Shown: one piece after another, positions 24,117 through 38,400 of the stretch
Layout of the letters: every line of letters starts with the position of its first letter
Numbering within the stretch: the stretch's first letter is position 1
Assembly (NCBI GenBank): GCA_016081115.2
Contig: JABTTQ020000662.1
Location: 1 to 64,000, forward strand
Reading direction: 5' to 3'
DNA from: Rehmannia glutinosa
Taxonomy: Eukaryota > Streptophyta > Magnoliopsida > Lamiales > Orobanchaceae
Length of the DNA: 64,000 nt
Program-made: the position numbers and the translations under genes
Notes under the pieces: model-generated
Databases searched by the model: none
Seen by the model: only the letters and a program-made list of their open reading frames with translations
What the model was told of the DNA's origin: nothing

Positions 24117-25103
24117 CTTGTGCTTTTGGTAAGAATGTCTAAGGCTTCTAGCTTTTACAAGCTTCCTCAAGTCCCCTTTATCTGCTTTGGACAACCCCTA
24201 TATGGCGGTTTTGGGTGTCAAAAGTGAAGAAAATGGAAGAAAAGAAGAAGAAGAAGTAATAAGGAGAATATTGGGGCAAGACTTACCTTAACCTTAGCTT
24301 CTTTAGTGCTTCAAAACTCAACCTTCAAGCCCTACAATTCTTCAAGAATTCGGCCCCTCTTCTTCAATCCTACAAGACAAGAGCTCTTAAGTTAGAGGTA
24401 GGAGGAGACTAAGCTTAATTTTAGAAAAAGTTGAAGGATTTTTCCTTGTCCTTGCTCAAATTTTCGGCACCTTTGGTTTAGTGAAGGAGATGATAAGAGT
24501 TGCTTGTTTTTTAGGATTTCTAAGTGTGTAGAGTGAAAATGCCAAGACTTCCACCCCAGGGTAATTGCCAAGCATCATAGTTTTATCATGGAAAGGGGCT
24601 TGGAAGGCATGCTTGCCTTGGATAGGGGAAAAGGTGTATTGGGTTATGAGAAGGCTGACATGTTAGAAAGGGACAAAAGAAAGAAGACATAATTTGCTAC
24701 CTCCCTCCCTTAATGACGGTCCACCTCAATTCATCCATCCAAAATGTTTTCTTTTTTTTCTGTGATATTTGATTCCTATTATCACATAACAAATCCTTCT
24801 TATCACATGTCTCTCTTATATCAGTTAATGGTCCTATTTCTTCTCTAGTGATAAGGTCACCAATAATCCTATGGTTTTGTTTTAATAAGTTATATAACAT
24901 AAGTTAAGTTAATGAAATAACAACTTAGGGATAGTTAGTAATTGACAATTAGTAAGTTAGAGAAATAAAATAAAATAAATATTTAAATACTAAGAATATT
25001 GAAATTAAAACTATATTTATTAATAATGATTTGTGACGCTTAGTTACGTAGTACATTATCCGGAACATTATAATTCGGTTAAATAAAAATTCGGGGCCTC
25101 ACA

Positions 25104-27786
25104 CTATATGATTAATACATTGGTATTGTTTCAACATCTTCCTCATTACATTATTGCAAGTGCATTTTTTTTATTTTTGAAAATTGATGTAATTTTTTTT
25201 AAAACAATCATATCATGAAGATGTACGATTTATTTTCCATTTTATCAACAATTCCTTTGAATCAATAATTCATATCCTATTAATGAATTTATTTAACATC
25301 TCGCACAAGATAACTACGTATTGCAAGTACATATATAATATTATTGAGATGATTGATAAATTTTCAACCACTAGAGGAGCCACGTATAAAGGGGTGTCCC
25401 CCACTTATAAAACCACCTCAACTCTTTTATTTCTTACAAAACTCACCCCAATTACAATTGAAAGTCGATGTCTATGTATTTGCTTTCATAATCATCTCCT
25501 ACGACCATCTTCCATTTTATTTATTTATTTACTTATTTATGTTTATATATTGAATAGATTTCTATTTAAAGTTTTTCTTATGTCTGGCCAAGAAGTTTGA
25601 TTATTTTATACAAGACTACACACATTAATTCTTCTATCTTCCCTCACACTTTTTTGACAATTTTCTTTCCTTAAAGTTTTAGTTCTTATTAATATTTTGC
25701 TATTCTTTTATGCTCAATTTATTTATTTTATTTAGTCTCTTATTTATTATCTTAATATATTGTTTTGATTAGTTTACATCATGAAAGAAGTGCATCGAGC
25801 ATTACAAAATTTACGTTATTTTATTCATTTTCCTCACTTAATTATATAATTAATATTTTATTGTGTTAAAATATAGTGAAATAATAATTGTCCATTTTTA
25901 TGTAATTCTTTCTTTTTTGGGTGAACTTGTTGAAGTAACTATTTGTGTTTGTTTTTATTATGTAGTGTAAATCTATTTTTTCTTTTAATAGGTTATTAAT
26001 TAGATACAAGTATTTTTCTTAGATTAAATTAAAACAATTATATTATGCAATTATGTACTGGATGATTAGTTTCTAAATGATTTGTTAGTACATATTGTCA
26101 AATAAATTGCTAAAAATTATTTAACCCCACTTGTTAAATAATATTTTTGTAAATTTTAGTAAATTAAGAATACGTCTCGACACAGTATAGTAATTTAAAT
26201 TTGTCATTATAAATAATAAATAATTAAATATTTAATGGTGCGACTTTAACTTACAAACCAATATATATTTTTAAAGACATTTTGCTTATCTTAACACTAA
26301 TAATATTTATGTAACATCAAAGCTTATTCAATTAATGTTTTAAATTTTTAATATTTTATTTTTTTAGTAAGTATATATATCCTTATTATTTTTGTAAATT
26401 CCTCCTTTAAGTTCAAATTCATCCATTTGAATGCAACACGATTGGAATCGGATATAATAAAAGCAGCAAGCTCACATTGCATATGTGCTATAATAATAAA
26501 TATTATATTTACTATTAATTATATATTAAAATTATCCTACACCTCATATTGTAGATCAAGAGAATTCAATAATTGAAACTGATCTCAATCATTTTATTTT
26601 CATAAATATATATTATAGATAACTACTAATCTGAATTTAAAATGTCAAGTCTTTTTCCTCAAAAGATGGAAATATGGATATTGATCATTAAACCGAATTG
26701 TCATATTATTTTTTTTCTAAATATGGGGATGTCGTTGACAAAGATTCAAATCTTAAGTTATAAATAATCCTATACTTATTTTACAGAGTTTAACATAGTA
26801 AGCTAATTTAAAATCAAAATAATCAAAATATAACAAATATTACTCTTACTTAATTCACTACACCTTAAAATTTAAAATCTCACTTCATTAATTTCAAACA
26901 TATAACTCTCTGCCAATATTTTTTTTTATTTGAGGATATGCTTATGATATGTTTGTTTTCAAGTTTAACTTTACATTATCACAATTTAAATGATTTTATT
27001 TAATCAAAAGAATATATGAATTAAATAAATGGATAATTAAATCCAATTCATGTTAAATCATATATCTATTATTACCGAAAAACATAGATTAAGATTAATG
27101 ATCAAAGCTTGGGAAACAAATAATTATTTTTTTTAAAACTTTAGTAATAATTTCTATTTCACTAATCATAAAACTAAATATTTTTTTATGAAAGAATGGT
27201 TGCAATAACTCCTATCTTTCCCTACAAAATAAATATGTCATATACTCCTGCGAATACAATATCATCCCACAATTTAGTGAGAGTGATAGATGAAATATAT
27301 TTGCAACAAAAAGTGAAGTTTAAAAAATATATTTGTCTTGCTATTTATTTATTAGAATAAAACTACATGAAATAATTTTATTTATTTATTTCTCTTTATT
27401 CCACTATAAATTTACACTTTTTTTTGTTGTAGATGTATTTAGTTATTGAGAAAATTAAAATAAATTTATTATAAATGTACTTTTTTTGCGTTATACTCAA
27501 CTTTAAATAAAATAAAATTCTCTTATATCAATTCTTTATATATGCTTATACATATGGTGGAAAGCTTTCGATATGCAGTTTATTATGAAGCGAATATTTT
27601 TTTTAAAAATTCAAAAATATTCTAAGAGTTACAATTGAAATATTGTAAATAAAAAAAAAACCATACAGAAAACTACATAATTGCCCTTAAAGGTAATTTT
27701 ACCATGAGGATATTTTTGGCAAATCAAAATTTTCAAGAAACTTTGAAATATATAAAATAAAATAAAATAAAATAAAATATAGATAG
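25104..27786. other. AT-rich intergenic DNA
   Basis: Between the solo LTR and the chromovirus. Very AT-rich with many short homopolymers, ending in an AAAAT-type microsatellite (27757-27780) and TAGATAGA. No protein domain, RNA gene or clear repeat boundary recognised. Confidence 0.55.
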
Positions 27787-28669
27787 ATAATTGTGAAGCC
27801 CTCGATTTTTATTCGAACATGTACTTATCACGTATCGTCTTTGTACTATTTGACAATTCTACCGCGTCGCTTTGACGGGTAAATATTAATGATAAATATA
27901 TTTCGTCTTTAATTTCCCTTATTTATTTCTTGTGATCATAATCATTTATTAATTTTATTTCACAATTATGATCACTCGATCGATCATCATTATTAATATT
28001 TGTGTACTCATTAGTCACCTTAGAATTTTTGGAGACTATTTATTTTAGAGATTTATACCTTATAGAATTAAGAATTCGATTTAGATTAAATGATCATGAG
28101 ACTTATAAGTGATCAAGGATATCACTAATTATTTGAAGATTGATATTATTCATCTTTTATCACCAATTTGGGACAAAAAGAAAATATATGGAAATACCAC
28201 AAATACCCTTAGGTGGACGGTCATGATGTATATTTGGTGTAGATATATCTCCCAACTCTTGTACATGTACACCTTGTGTATTCATCTTGTGTATTTTTAC
28301 ACCATTAATTCAAATCTTATACTGCGATATCTTATACACCAATTCTTTATTATAAACTTACCCAACATGTTGGAGGCTTCCCAACATTCCATGCCAACAT
28401 CCTCCTCAATCCCTTCAATTTCATCCTCCCATGCAAGACCACACTTTGACCAATGCCTTTGTCCCCATTGCTAGAGACAAGTTGGAAGACATAGAATTTG
28501 ACCAAAAAAATTTGTCTCCTCCCCCTCTCCACCTCAATTTTCATCCATAACACCTTGAGGATCAAAAACATTTGATCAAAATATCATTTTCATCCAACAC
28601 ATTCATAATTCAAGCATTTTCTCCAACTTCTCTCTAAAATCTCCAACATCTCTCTAAGTATATCTTCAT

Positions 28670-28925
28670 CCACTCCTTCATATCTTCAAGAACACTTCTT
28701 CATATCTTCAAATCTTCAAACACCATATCTTCAAATCTTCAAACACCATTCCTTCACATCTTCAAATCTTCAAACACCATATCTTCAAATCTTCAAACCT
28801 TCAAACAACATATCTTCATATCTTCAAATCTTCAAACACAATTCCTTCACATCTTCAAACATCCTTCACAACTTCAAGAACATCTTCTTCATATCATCAA
28901 ATACTTCTTCTTTCTTCAAACAACT
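28670..28925 (+). repeat. Tandem TTCAAATCTTC array in the chromovirus LTR
   Basis: Degenerate units of about 23 bp (ATCTTCAAATCTTCAAACAC) repeated around ten times; the 3' LTR has the matching array at about 36284-36512. Pyrimidine-rich on the plus strand, no coding content. Confidence 0.8.
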
Positions 28926-31383
28926 AAACAAAAACAAACATTCTTCCTACTTAAATCATAAAATTCGAACCATCACTACAAGGTAAGGAAAATGTCTTTT
29001 TCAATCCATTTTTGATATCACCTAACTCATCTCTTTCACCTTCTAATTTAAGTTTGATTTTTGATTTTGAGGTATACCTAGAAGACCTTTGAAGTTGTTA
29101 AGAGACTTGTCATCTTGAAGAAAATTGTGAAGAAGTTGGACTATAAGGTAAGAAATGGAATTTTTGGTACCTTTTCTTCTTCTCTTTTTATTTTCCAAAC
29201 TTTGACACTCCATTTTCATTTTTTGAGTTTTAGGGGCTGACTTTGGAGTTTAACATTAAGGGTGACCAAAATCTTGCACTTGGAAGCCATTACTAGTCAC
29301 ACTTTATTCACTACACAAGGTAAGTGTAGTAATTCCAATTTTCTCACTATCTTCCTCTCCCCCTTAAATTTTAACCACATTCTTCTAACTCCTATATTTT
29401 TTTGATATTCCTTGACTTAGGGCTGACCTAAGTCACTCATTCATCGAGAGAGATTTATTTCATTTTTCCCAACAAACCGCACATTAAGGTGGGTGGAAAA
29501 ATCCTTTCAACTTCTAGGTGTTTTAATTCATAAAAATGCATATAGTATTTTGTTATTGAGCATTTGAGATATATATTATGTATTGCATGCTATTTTCTTG
29601 TATCAAGTTGGAAAATTTCTCAAGTGTTGCTCAAAATGCGATTTACCGAAAATTAGGACATACATGTACACTTTCTTGTCATATTTGATAAATTCTTGTA
29701 TGAGATGGATATATATGTTTATGACTCTTGAAATATATGTTTGTATGACATATAACCTGGAAAAGTCGAGCATAATTGATTAAAATTCGATTTTGGACTT
29801 AAAATGCCAAAATGGAAAGTTGGTGGACTTAATTGCAAGAAAATAAAACTTAAGGGACCCCTCTGTAATTTTCGATTTTGGGACTGAACTCAGGTTCAAA
29901 AATTATGTTTTGACATTTTATTAAAGTTTTAAGAGTTTTTAGATAAATAAAATCAACCCTTAAAAGCCCAAGGACTAGATTGTAAAATTTGAGAAATTTA
30001 AGGGCTATTTTGCAAATTTCGAAACTGTACCAGACCTAATTTTAAAATTTGAAATTTTAACTCTTAAGGGACTGGAAATAACATATTTTAAGTGTATTCC
30101 AAAAATCCAAGTGTTTAGAGCTTGGGAAGTAATTTTATAAAACTTGAGGGACCAAATTGTAAAAGATTAAACTTGAGGACCCAAATGCAATTTCCAGGAC
30201 TTATACAGCCCATGTACCTGGAAATACTAATTTACCTATAACATAATTATATTTTGGACCCAAGGTTCAAATTTCATAACAATTGGACCCTAAAAGCCTT
30301 AAAGGCAATTATTTCAAAATGGGACAAAAATGAGATTTTCAAAAGTTAAGGGACCTATACTTATGACGTTTTAAAACTGTTTTTGTCCCAATATCCCACT
30401 AACCTTAGTGACATTTTCCAACTGAATTCACATTAGAAGGCCTTCCGGTTTGTGAGTTCCGATTATTTTAAACTTAGGGCCCGAAATGACAATTTTAACA
30501 AATTTGGGGCCAATGTGAGAATTTTATAAAACTCGACCTCAAAACTTTAAAAAAAAAACCTGAATCTCTGAACAATTTAGAGAATTTAGGAACTGACCTC
30601 ATAATTTTTCAAGGTCGGGACATTTATTTATTTAGCTTTTAACCCCAAAAGTATTGGTTTTGACAAAACGGGGCTAATTGTAAATTTTATTTTTATAAGG
30701 ACCTAACTCAAATTATTTTCTTTTAAAGAAACAGCCCTGGACTCTCTTACTTTAATATTTAATTAAAATATTTTATTTTCTTAAAAATCCCTTGACTTAT
30801 CGGATCGTCTTGACCGATTAATACGATCGCGGGCGACCCCTCGTCTCGTGATTTGAATCTATAACGGGACTTATGTTCCTCCTAATACTTAAGATATCGA
30901 AGACTACTTATCCTCCCGATAATTATCTTCATCCCGATAACTCCACCAACGCCATAACTATCTTGTGCAAATTTTTGAGAACTTTTCATGAACTCGCTTC
31001 CCGAATCAATAATACTCATTGCGGTTGACTACATGAACTTGTGTTTACTTTCCGCTGAGTCAACTTGGTGTGTCGAGCTCACGCGTCGGAATGGATACGT
31101 CGGGGGATGGGGCAAGGCAGCTCGGCCGCTATTCCACTCTTAGGCCCCATCGCCCTAATCCCATGGCGAGGGACGGAGTTTGTCGAGGAAGCGGGTCGTA
31201 GTACTTGAGGTATAATCATGATTATGACAAATCCGAGCCTTGCTAGCTCCATTTGTGGATTTTGTCTTTGCCTACGGAGCGATAAGGTGTGGTCTTGGAC
31301 CATCTTGCTCGGGAGTTACAAGGAAGAACGAAGGAATCATTTGTCCGATCCACACGATTCCGGAGTTAATCGGACCCGTTTGG

Positions 31384-31510
31384 TTGGCGCTACAAATCCG
31401 CACGCAACCGCTTACTTGTATTGCATAGGTTGGCGCTACAAAATCCGACGCAAAACCGCTACTTGTCTTGCATTGGATTGGCGCTACAAATCCGCACGCA
31501 ATCCTCTCAT
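31384..31510 (+). repeat. Three-copy 46-48 bp repeat in the chromovirus LTR
   Basis: TTGGCGCTACAAATCCG units start at 31384, 31430 and 31478, each followed by CAACCGCTTACTTG-type sequence. The 3' LTR has the same triplet at 39002, 39048 and 39093. The position late in the LTR suggests a regulatory or U5-side role, not shown. Confidence 0.75.
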
Positions 31511-32056
31511 GCCGCTTGAACCATAGTACTGCGTGACCACGAACTATTTTTCTTAAATGTATAAGTATATTACTTAATATATTTATCACGACGCTAATTT
31601 GTGTGTGAAATCATGCATCATCTCTCACGCGTTTTCATACAACTAAATTTCTCGCATTAACTATTTATATCGCCACACTTGCACACGATCACCCCATCCA
31701 TTGAGATTTTGTCTCATTCCCTCTGTTTTCTAACCTTTAGATGAAGAGTTATTTGAAGACATCGAACTACCGCAGATTGAATCCCTATCCGTGATGTGGA
31801 GCGACATTTCCTTTTACTTTTATTTGTTGTTGGACTCCTTCATTTTATTTTCGTTTGTGTAAGTTAATTCGGATAATCTTTTGGGTTGTATTCGGATACC
31901 GCCGGACTTTAAGATGTAATTCGTACTCGTGTTTATTTTAATTCATTTGCATTAGACTCTATTTCACTTGGAGTTTTGTATCTTTGGTTTAGGATTGTTG
32001 ATTTATTTTGTTTAAGTGATTGATCGTTGTCGCGTCACGTTTGGGCGTGACGCTTT

Positions 32057-32068
32057 GTAGTATCGAGC
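32057..32068 (+). other. Decayed primer-binding site of the chromovirus
   Basis: GTAGTATCGAGC lies just after the 5' LTR; it fits the initiator-Met tRNA consensus TGGTATCAGAGC with one substitution and a lost A within the CAG triplet. Confidence 0.6.
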
Positions 32069-32699
32069 TCGGCTAGTAAGATGAAACTTACACCGGGCGA
32101 CCCCAGGATAGGACCCTCGGATTGTGTTGGGTAGTACCGCGACTTGACTAATTAAGTGTGAAATCGATTTCAATAATGGCATAGAACCGTATTATTGATG
32201 TTCATGATAAGTCGAATTTATACTTGGAGAATCCATAGTCATACTTGATTTGACTTAGTTGACTCTTGTTGACTTTCCTTAGTCATTCTTTTCTTGTTCT
32301 TCCTTATCTTTTCCTTACATTCGTCTAATCCGCCTTAGTTTTGTTTGACCAAGATAGGTTCATGCCTTGGATTGGGTACCACTACTAGGTGACCTAAGTT
32401 GAATCTTGGATTAATATTTGAACTCTTTTGGGTTGTTATAGTGTTAAGATATCCGGATATTCCTCTATTTGGACGTTAGGTGATTTAGAAAATCGTGATT
32501 TAGAGATTATAATGCCACGATATGGTGAGACTCGAAGAAAATGAGGATATCTCTTGAGAAGTATATGATTTGGATGTGATATATTATGGGATCTAGACAC
32601 CTAATGATATTACTTTGGGAAAATGATAGTAGGGGAATCACTAAGTATATTGATCAATGATAATACCCTTGTGTTATTCATTCTCAAGTACTGCACAAG

Positions 32700-35365
32700 C
32701 TTAAGTAAGGGAATTTGACTTGTGGTTTAGGTATCACGGATAAGATACATTAAGGATGTGACTATTATATGATCTCGACTAGATGTTACCACTAAATATC
32801 CCCTCCCGAGGATAGAGGAATTGTTTGATCAACTTCAAGGAGCGACGGTGTACTCGAAGTTTGATTTGCAACAAGGATATTATCAATCAAGATCCGTGAA
32901 GAAAGGCGTTTCCAAAACGGCATTTCAAACAAGATATGGACACTACGAGTTTGTTGTGATGCATTTCGGTCGATTTAACGCACCAGCAGCGTTTATGGAT
33001 CGATGCATCGAGTTTTTCAACCTTATTTGGATCAATTCGTAATGATATTCATTGATGACATACTCGTATACTCTAAGTCTAGAGAAGAGCATGAACGTCA
33101 TCGAAAATTGTTTTGGAGACACTACGGGAGCACAAGTTTGTATGCCAAATTCGGCCAAGTGCGAATTTTGGCTTAGTGAAGTCGCATTCTTGGGACACAT
33201 AGTATCCGGCACTAGGATCGCCGTAGATCCTTTGAAGGTGAGGAGGTGGTTGAATGGAAACAACCCGAGTGCGAAGGAGGAGATCGAAGTTTTTTGGACT
33301 AGTGGATATTATCGAAGATTTATCCAGGATTTCTCCAAGATATAGGACCACTCACTCGGCTAACGAGGAAGCAAGTCAAGTTTGAGTGGAATGACAAGTG
33401 TGAGACTAGTTTCAAGAACTAAAGAAACGACTTACTACAACTCCATTCTTAGCCCTTCCAAAGGGAACGAGAAAACTTTGTCGTCTACGGTGATGCATCA
33501 AAGGAAGGACTAGGAGCGAGTGCTCATGCGGGAAGGAAAGGTCATTGCTTACGCATCACGAAAGCTCAAGCCGCATGCGAGTCCAATTACCCAACACATG
33601 ACTTGAAATTTGCAGCGACATTATTCGCGTTAAAGAAATGGAGGCACTATCTCCGGGCAACATTCACAATTTTCACGGATCACAAGAGCTTGAAGTATCT
33701 ATTCTCTCATAAAGGCCTCAATGCGAGGCAACGAGAGATGGATGGAGTTAATTGAGGACTATCACTTTGATATTCAATACCATCCCAGGAAAGCTAACAT
33801 AGTAGCCGCCGCCTTGAGCGTAAAGCGAGTTTAGCGACTAATGATTCGAGAGTGGAAATCATTAGAAGAGTTGAGCACTTGAATCCGACGAGAACCAATA
33901 CTCACATTTCATGTGCTAACATATTGGTTAAACCCGATCTTGAACGAGATCGAGCAACATTGGGGACAGATGGACAACTTAAAAAGCGAAAGAGAACATA
34001 CTTAAAGGAGAGAAATCGAGAATTCTCGGTACATGAAGATAGAATCATCGATTCCAAAATCGAGTCCGTGTACCATGTGTGAGCGATTAGGAGCGAGAAT
34101 TCTAGAGAGGCACACCGTTCGAAATACACTATACATCCTGGAGGAAACAAGATGTATAAGGACTTGAAAGCAATTATTGGTGGGTAAACATGAAGAACCA
34201 GGTAGCGGAGTTCGTTGCGAGATGTTAGACTTGTCAACAAATAAAAAGCGAGAACACCAATGACCATCGGTTTATTGCAACCGTTGAGAATTCGGAGTGG
34301 AAGTGGAAACACATAACGATGGACTTCGTGACGGATCTACCAAGGACCAGGCGAGGTGATGATGCTATATGGGTAGTCGAGACCGACTCACGAAATCGCA
34401 CACTTCTTACCTATGAAGAAAAAGCGATGACTTGCGAAACTTGCGCAGATTTATGTCCAGAGATCATTCGTTGTATGGAGTGCCAGTTGACATAGTGTCG
34501 ACAGAGACTCGAGATTTGTCTCAGATTTTGGAAATGCTTACACGAGGAATTGGGAACCTCGCTAAGTTTCAACACAAAAGACATCCCCAAACCGATGGCG
34601 ATCGAGCTAACGATTCAAACCCTGGAAGACATGCTGCGAGCATGCACGTTGGATTTCAAGGAAGTTGGGATTCACACTTACCATTGGCCGAGTTCGCCTA
34701 TAATAATGAGTTATTAGGCCACGATTAGGATGGCACCTACGAAGCCTTGTATGGACGAAAGTGTAGATCCCTCTACACTCGGGAGATTGATGACCAATGG
34801 ACTCGAAGGAAAATGGAAGTCACCCTCGATTCCAAAGGTCGACTTAGTTCAGGAAGCTATGGAGAAGGTCAAGTTGATCAAGGAACGGATTAAACGGCTC
34901 AGAGCCGCCAAAAGAGTTACGCGGACAAGAGGAGAAAAGACCGGAATTTGAAGCCGGAGATGAGGTATTTCTCGGACTCTTGCCACGAAAAGGATTGATC
35001 AATCCAAGAAAAGGGGGCAAATTGAGTCCGAGATATATTGGACCTTACAAAATTTTGCGAGAGGATCGGAAAGTTGGCCTACAGACTTGAGTTACCAGCA
35101 CAGTATGCGGGAATGCACGATGTATTCCATGTGTCGAGATTGAAAAAGTATCAACCAGATCCCGAGCATATCATCACTCGTGATGCTCCTCCTCTAATGG
35201 AGAATTTATCTTACAGGAACCAATCAGAATCATTGACCAGCAGATATGTCAGTTGCGTAACAAAGAGATTCCAATGGTTAAAGTTGTATGGCGGAACCAC
35301 AACCGAGACGAAGACGCAACACGACATGGGAGATGGAAGAAGACATGAGGAATCAATACCTTAAC
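32700..35365 (+). pseudogene. Chromovirus pol (partial reverse transcriptase, RNase H, integrase, chromodomain tail), broken
   Basis: Reverse transcriptase begins within its palm region (FDQLQGATVYSKFDLQQGYY at 32821, TAFQTRYGHYEFVVM) and includes the catalytic FIDD at 33048-33059. RNase H is seen at about 33480-33780 (FTIFTDHKSLKYLF). Integrase shows HPGGNKMYKDLK (about 34115), WKWKHITMDFVTDLP (about 34300), HPQTDG (about 34585) and LPLAEFAYNNE (about 34680). The C-terminal part reads YRLELPAQYAGMHDVFHVSR (35070-35130) and then LRNKEIPMVKVVWR-like sequence, the usual chromodomain-bearing end of Tekay/Del elements. Stops and frame changes occur throughout. Confidence 0.85.
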
Positions 35366-35400
35366 TATTCTCGAAGAGAATTTGGGGACCAAATTATTTT

Positions 35401-35411
35401 AAGGAGGAGAA
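35401..35411 (+). other. Polypurine tract of the chromovirus
   Basis: AAGGAGGAGAA immediately before TGTGAAGCCC, after TTTGGGGACCAAATTATTTT, the usual context in chromoviruses. Confidence 0.82.
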
Positions 35412-38400
35412 TGTGAAGCCCTCGATTTTTATTCGAACATGTACTTATCACGTATCGTCTTTGTACTATTTGACAATTCTCGCGTCGCTTTGGCGGGTAA
35501 ATATTAATGATAAATATATTTCGTCTTTAATTTCCCTTATTTATTTCTTGTGATCATAATCATTTATTAATTTTATTTCACAATTATGATCACTCGATCG
35601 ATCATCATTATTAATATTTGTGTACTCATTAGTCACCTTAGAATTTTTGGAGACTATTTATTTTAGAGATTTATACCTTATAGAATTAAGAATTCGATTT
35701 AGATTAAATGATCATGAGACTTATAAGTGATCAAGGAGATCACTAATTATTTGAAGATTGATATTATTCATCTTTTATCACCAATTTGGGACAAAAAGAA
35801 AATATATGGAAATACCACAAATACCCTTAGGTGGACGGTCATGATGTATATTTGGTGTAGATATATCTCCCAACTCTTGTACATGTACACCTTGTGTATT
35901 CATCTTGTGTATTTTTACACCATTAATTCAAATCTTATACACAATATCTTATACACCAATTCTTTATTATAAACTTACCCAACATGTTGGAGGCTTCCCA
36001 ACATTCTATGCCAACATCCTCCTCAATCCCTTCAATTTCATCCTCCCATGCAAGACCACACTTTGACGATGCCTTTGTCCCCATTCTAGAGACAAGTTGG
36101 AAGACATAGAATTTGACCAAAAAAATTTGTCTCCTCCCCTCTCCACCTCAATTTTCATCCATAACACCTTGAGGATCAAAAACATTTGATCAAAATATCA
36201 TTTTCATCCAACACATTCATAATTCAAGCATTTTCTCCAACTTCTCTCTAAAATCTCCAACATCTCTCTAAGTATATCTTCATCCACTCCTTCATATCTT
36301 CAAGAACACTTCTTCATATCTTCAAATCTTCAAACACCATATCTTCAAATCTTCAAACACCATTCCTTCACATCTTCAAATCTTCAAACACCATATCTTC
36401 AAATCTTCAAACCTTCAAACAATATATCTTCATATCTTCAAATCTTCAAACACAATTCCTTCACATCTTCAAACATCCTTCACAACTTCAAGAACATCTT
36501 CTTCATATCATCAAATACTTCTTCTTTCTTCAAACAACTAAACAAAAACAAACATTCTTCCTACTTAAATCATAAAATTCGAACCATCACTACCAAGGTA
36601 AGGAAAATGTCTTTTTCAATCCATTTTTGATATCACCTAACTCATCTCTTTCACCTTCTAATTTAAGTTTGATTTTTGATTTTGAGGTATACCTAGAAGA
36701 CCTTTGAAGTTGTTAAGAGACTTGTCATCTTGAAGAAAATTGTGAAGAAGTTGACTATAAGGTAAGAAATGGAATTTTTGGTACCTTTTCTTCTTCTCTT
36801 TTTATTTTCCAAACTTTGACACTCCATTTTCATTTTTGGAGTTTTAGGGGCTGACTTTGGAGGTTAACATTAAGGGTGACCAAAATCTTGCACTTGGAAG
36901 CCATTACTAGTCACACTTTATTCACTACACAAGGTAAGTGTAGTAATTCCAATTTTCTCACTATCTTCCTCTCCCCCTTAAATTTTAACCACATTCTTCT
37001 AACTCCTATATTTTTTTGATATTCCTTGACTTAGGGGCTGACCTAAGTCACTCCTTCATCGAGAGAGATTTATTTCATTTTTCCCAACAAACCGCACTTT
37101 AAGGTGGGTGGAAAAATCCTTTCAACTTCTAGGTGTTTTAATTCATAAAAATGCATGTAGTATTTTGTTATTGAGCATTTGAGATATATATTATGTATTG
37201 CATGCTATTTTCTTGTATCAAGTTGGAAAATTTCTCAAGTGTTGCTCAAAATGCGATTTACCGAAAATTAGGACATACATGTACACTTTCTTGTCATATT
37301 TGATAAATTCTTGTATGAGATGGATATATATGTTTATGACTCTTGAAATATATGTTTGTATGACATATAACCTGGAAAAGTCGAGCATAATTGATTAAAA
37401 TTCGATTTTGGACTTAAAATGCAAAAATGGAAAGTTGGTGGACTTAATTGCAAGAAAATAAAACTTAAGGGACCCCTCTGTAATTTTCGATTTTTGGGAC
37501 TGAACTCAGGTTCAAAAATTATGTTTTGACATTTTATTAAAGTTTTAAGAGTTTTTAGATAAATAAAATCAACCCTTAAAAGCCCAAGGACTAGATTGTA
37601 AAATTTGAGAAGTTTAAGGGCTATTTTGCAAATTTCGAAACTGTACCAGACCCTAATTTTACAATTTGAAATTTTAACTCTTAAGGGACTGGAAATAACA
37701 TATTTTAAGTGTATTCCAAAAATCCAAGTGTTTAGAGCTTGGGAAGTAATTTTATAAAACTTGAGGGACCAAATTGTAAAAGATTAAACTTGAGGACCCA
37801 AATGAAATTTCCAGGACTTATACAGCCCATGTACCTGGAAATACTAATTTACCTATAACATAATTATATTTTGGACCCAAGGTTCAAATTTCATAACAAT
37901 TGGACCCTAAAAGCCTTAAAGGCAATTATTTCAAAATGGGACAAAAATGAGATTTTCAAAAGTTAAGGGACCTATACTTATGACGTTTTAAAACTGTTTT
38001 TGTCCCAATATCCCACTAACCTTAGTGACATTTTCCAACTGGAATCACATTAGAAGGCCTTCCGGTTTGTGAGTTCCGATTATTTTAAACTTAGGGCCCG
38101 AAATGACAATTTTAACAAATTTGGGGCCAATGTGAGAATTTTATAAAAAATCGACCTCAAAACTTTAAAAAAACCTGAATCTCTGAACAATTTAGAGAAT
38201 TTAGGAACTGACCTCATAATTTTTCAAGGTCGGGACATTTATTTATTTAACTTTTAACCCCAAAAGTATTGGTTTTGACAAAACGGGCTAATTGTAAATT
38301 TTATTTTTATAAGGACCTAACTCAAATTATTTTCTTTTAAAGAAACAGCCCTGGACTCTCTTACTTTAATATTTAATTAAAATATTTTATTTTCTTAAAA

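Larger units (their letters stand above)
6649..25103 (-). mobile_element. Chromovirus-type (Gypsy) solo LTR, split by nested insertions
   Basis: On the plus strand it starts TGTCATGCCCC and ends GGGGCCTCACA; reversed, it begins TGTGAGGCCCCGAATTTTTATT and ends GGGGCATGACA. That closely resembles the LTR ends of the plus-strand chromovirus at 27792 (TGTGAAGCCCTCGATTTTTATT ... GGGCGTGACA). An internal block around 7955-7980 (ATAATCATGATTATACC) is also the reverse complement of that LTR near 31210. Flanks are ATATA (6644-6648) and CTATA (25104-25108), a 4/5 target duplication. Subtracting the Copia element and its duplicated site leaves about 4.2 kb, the same size as the other LTR. No internal domains and no second LTR are present, so it is a solo LTR. 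Confidence 0.7.
27792..32052 (+). repeat. 5' LTR of the chromovirus
   Basis: Direct repeat of 35412-39667. It ends GGGCGTGACG where the 3' LTR ends GGGCGTGACA. Differences between the LTRs are concentrated in the GC-rich stretch 31000-31550. Confidence 0.93.

Noticed and set aside
28109..28474. Open frame of 121 codons, with a related one at 35727-35972
   Set aside because: Both are in the chromovirus LTRs; they differ by frame-changing indels between the two LTRs and show no domain.
28670..28925. Regularly spaced repeats that could suggest a CRISPR array
   Set aside because: Units are degenerate and contiguous with no unique spacers, and lie in a plant LTR; CRISPR is not expected in a plant nuclear genome.
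31079..31589. Overlapping open frames on both strands near 31.1-31.6 kb
   Set aside because: They fall in the triple-repeat part of the chromovirus LTR; the repeat makes them open by chance.
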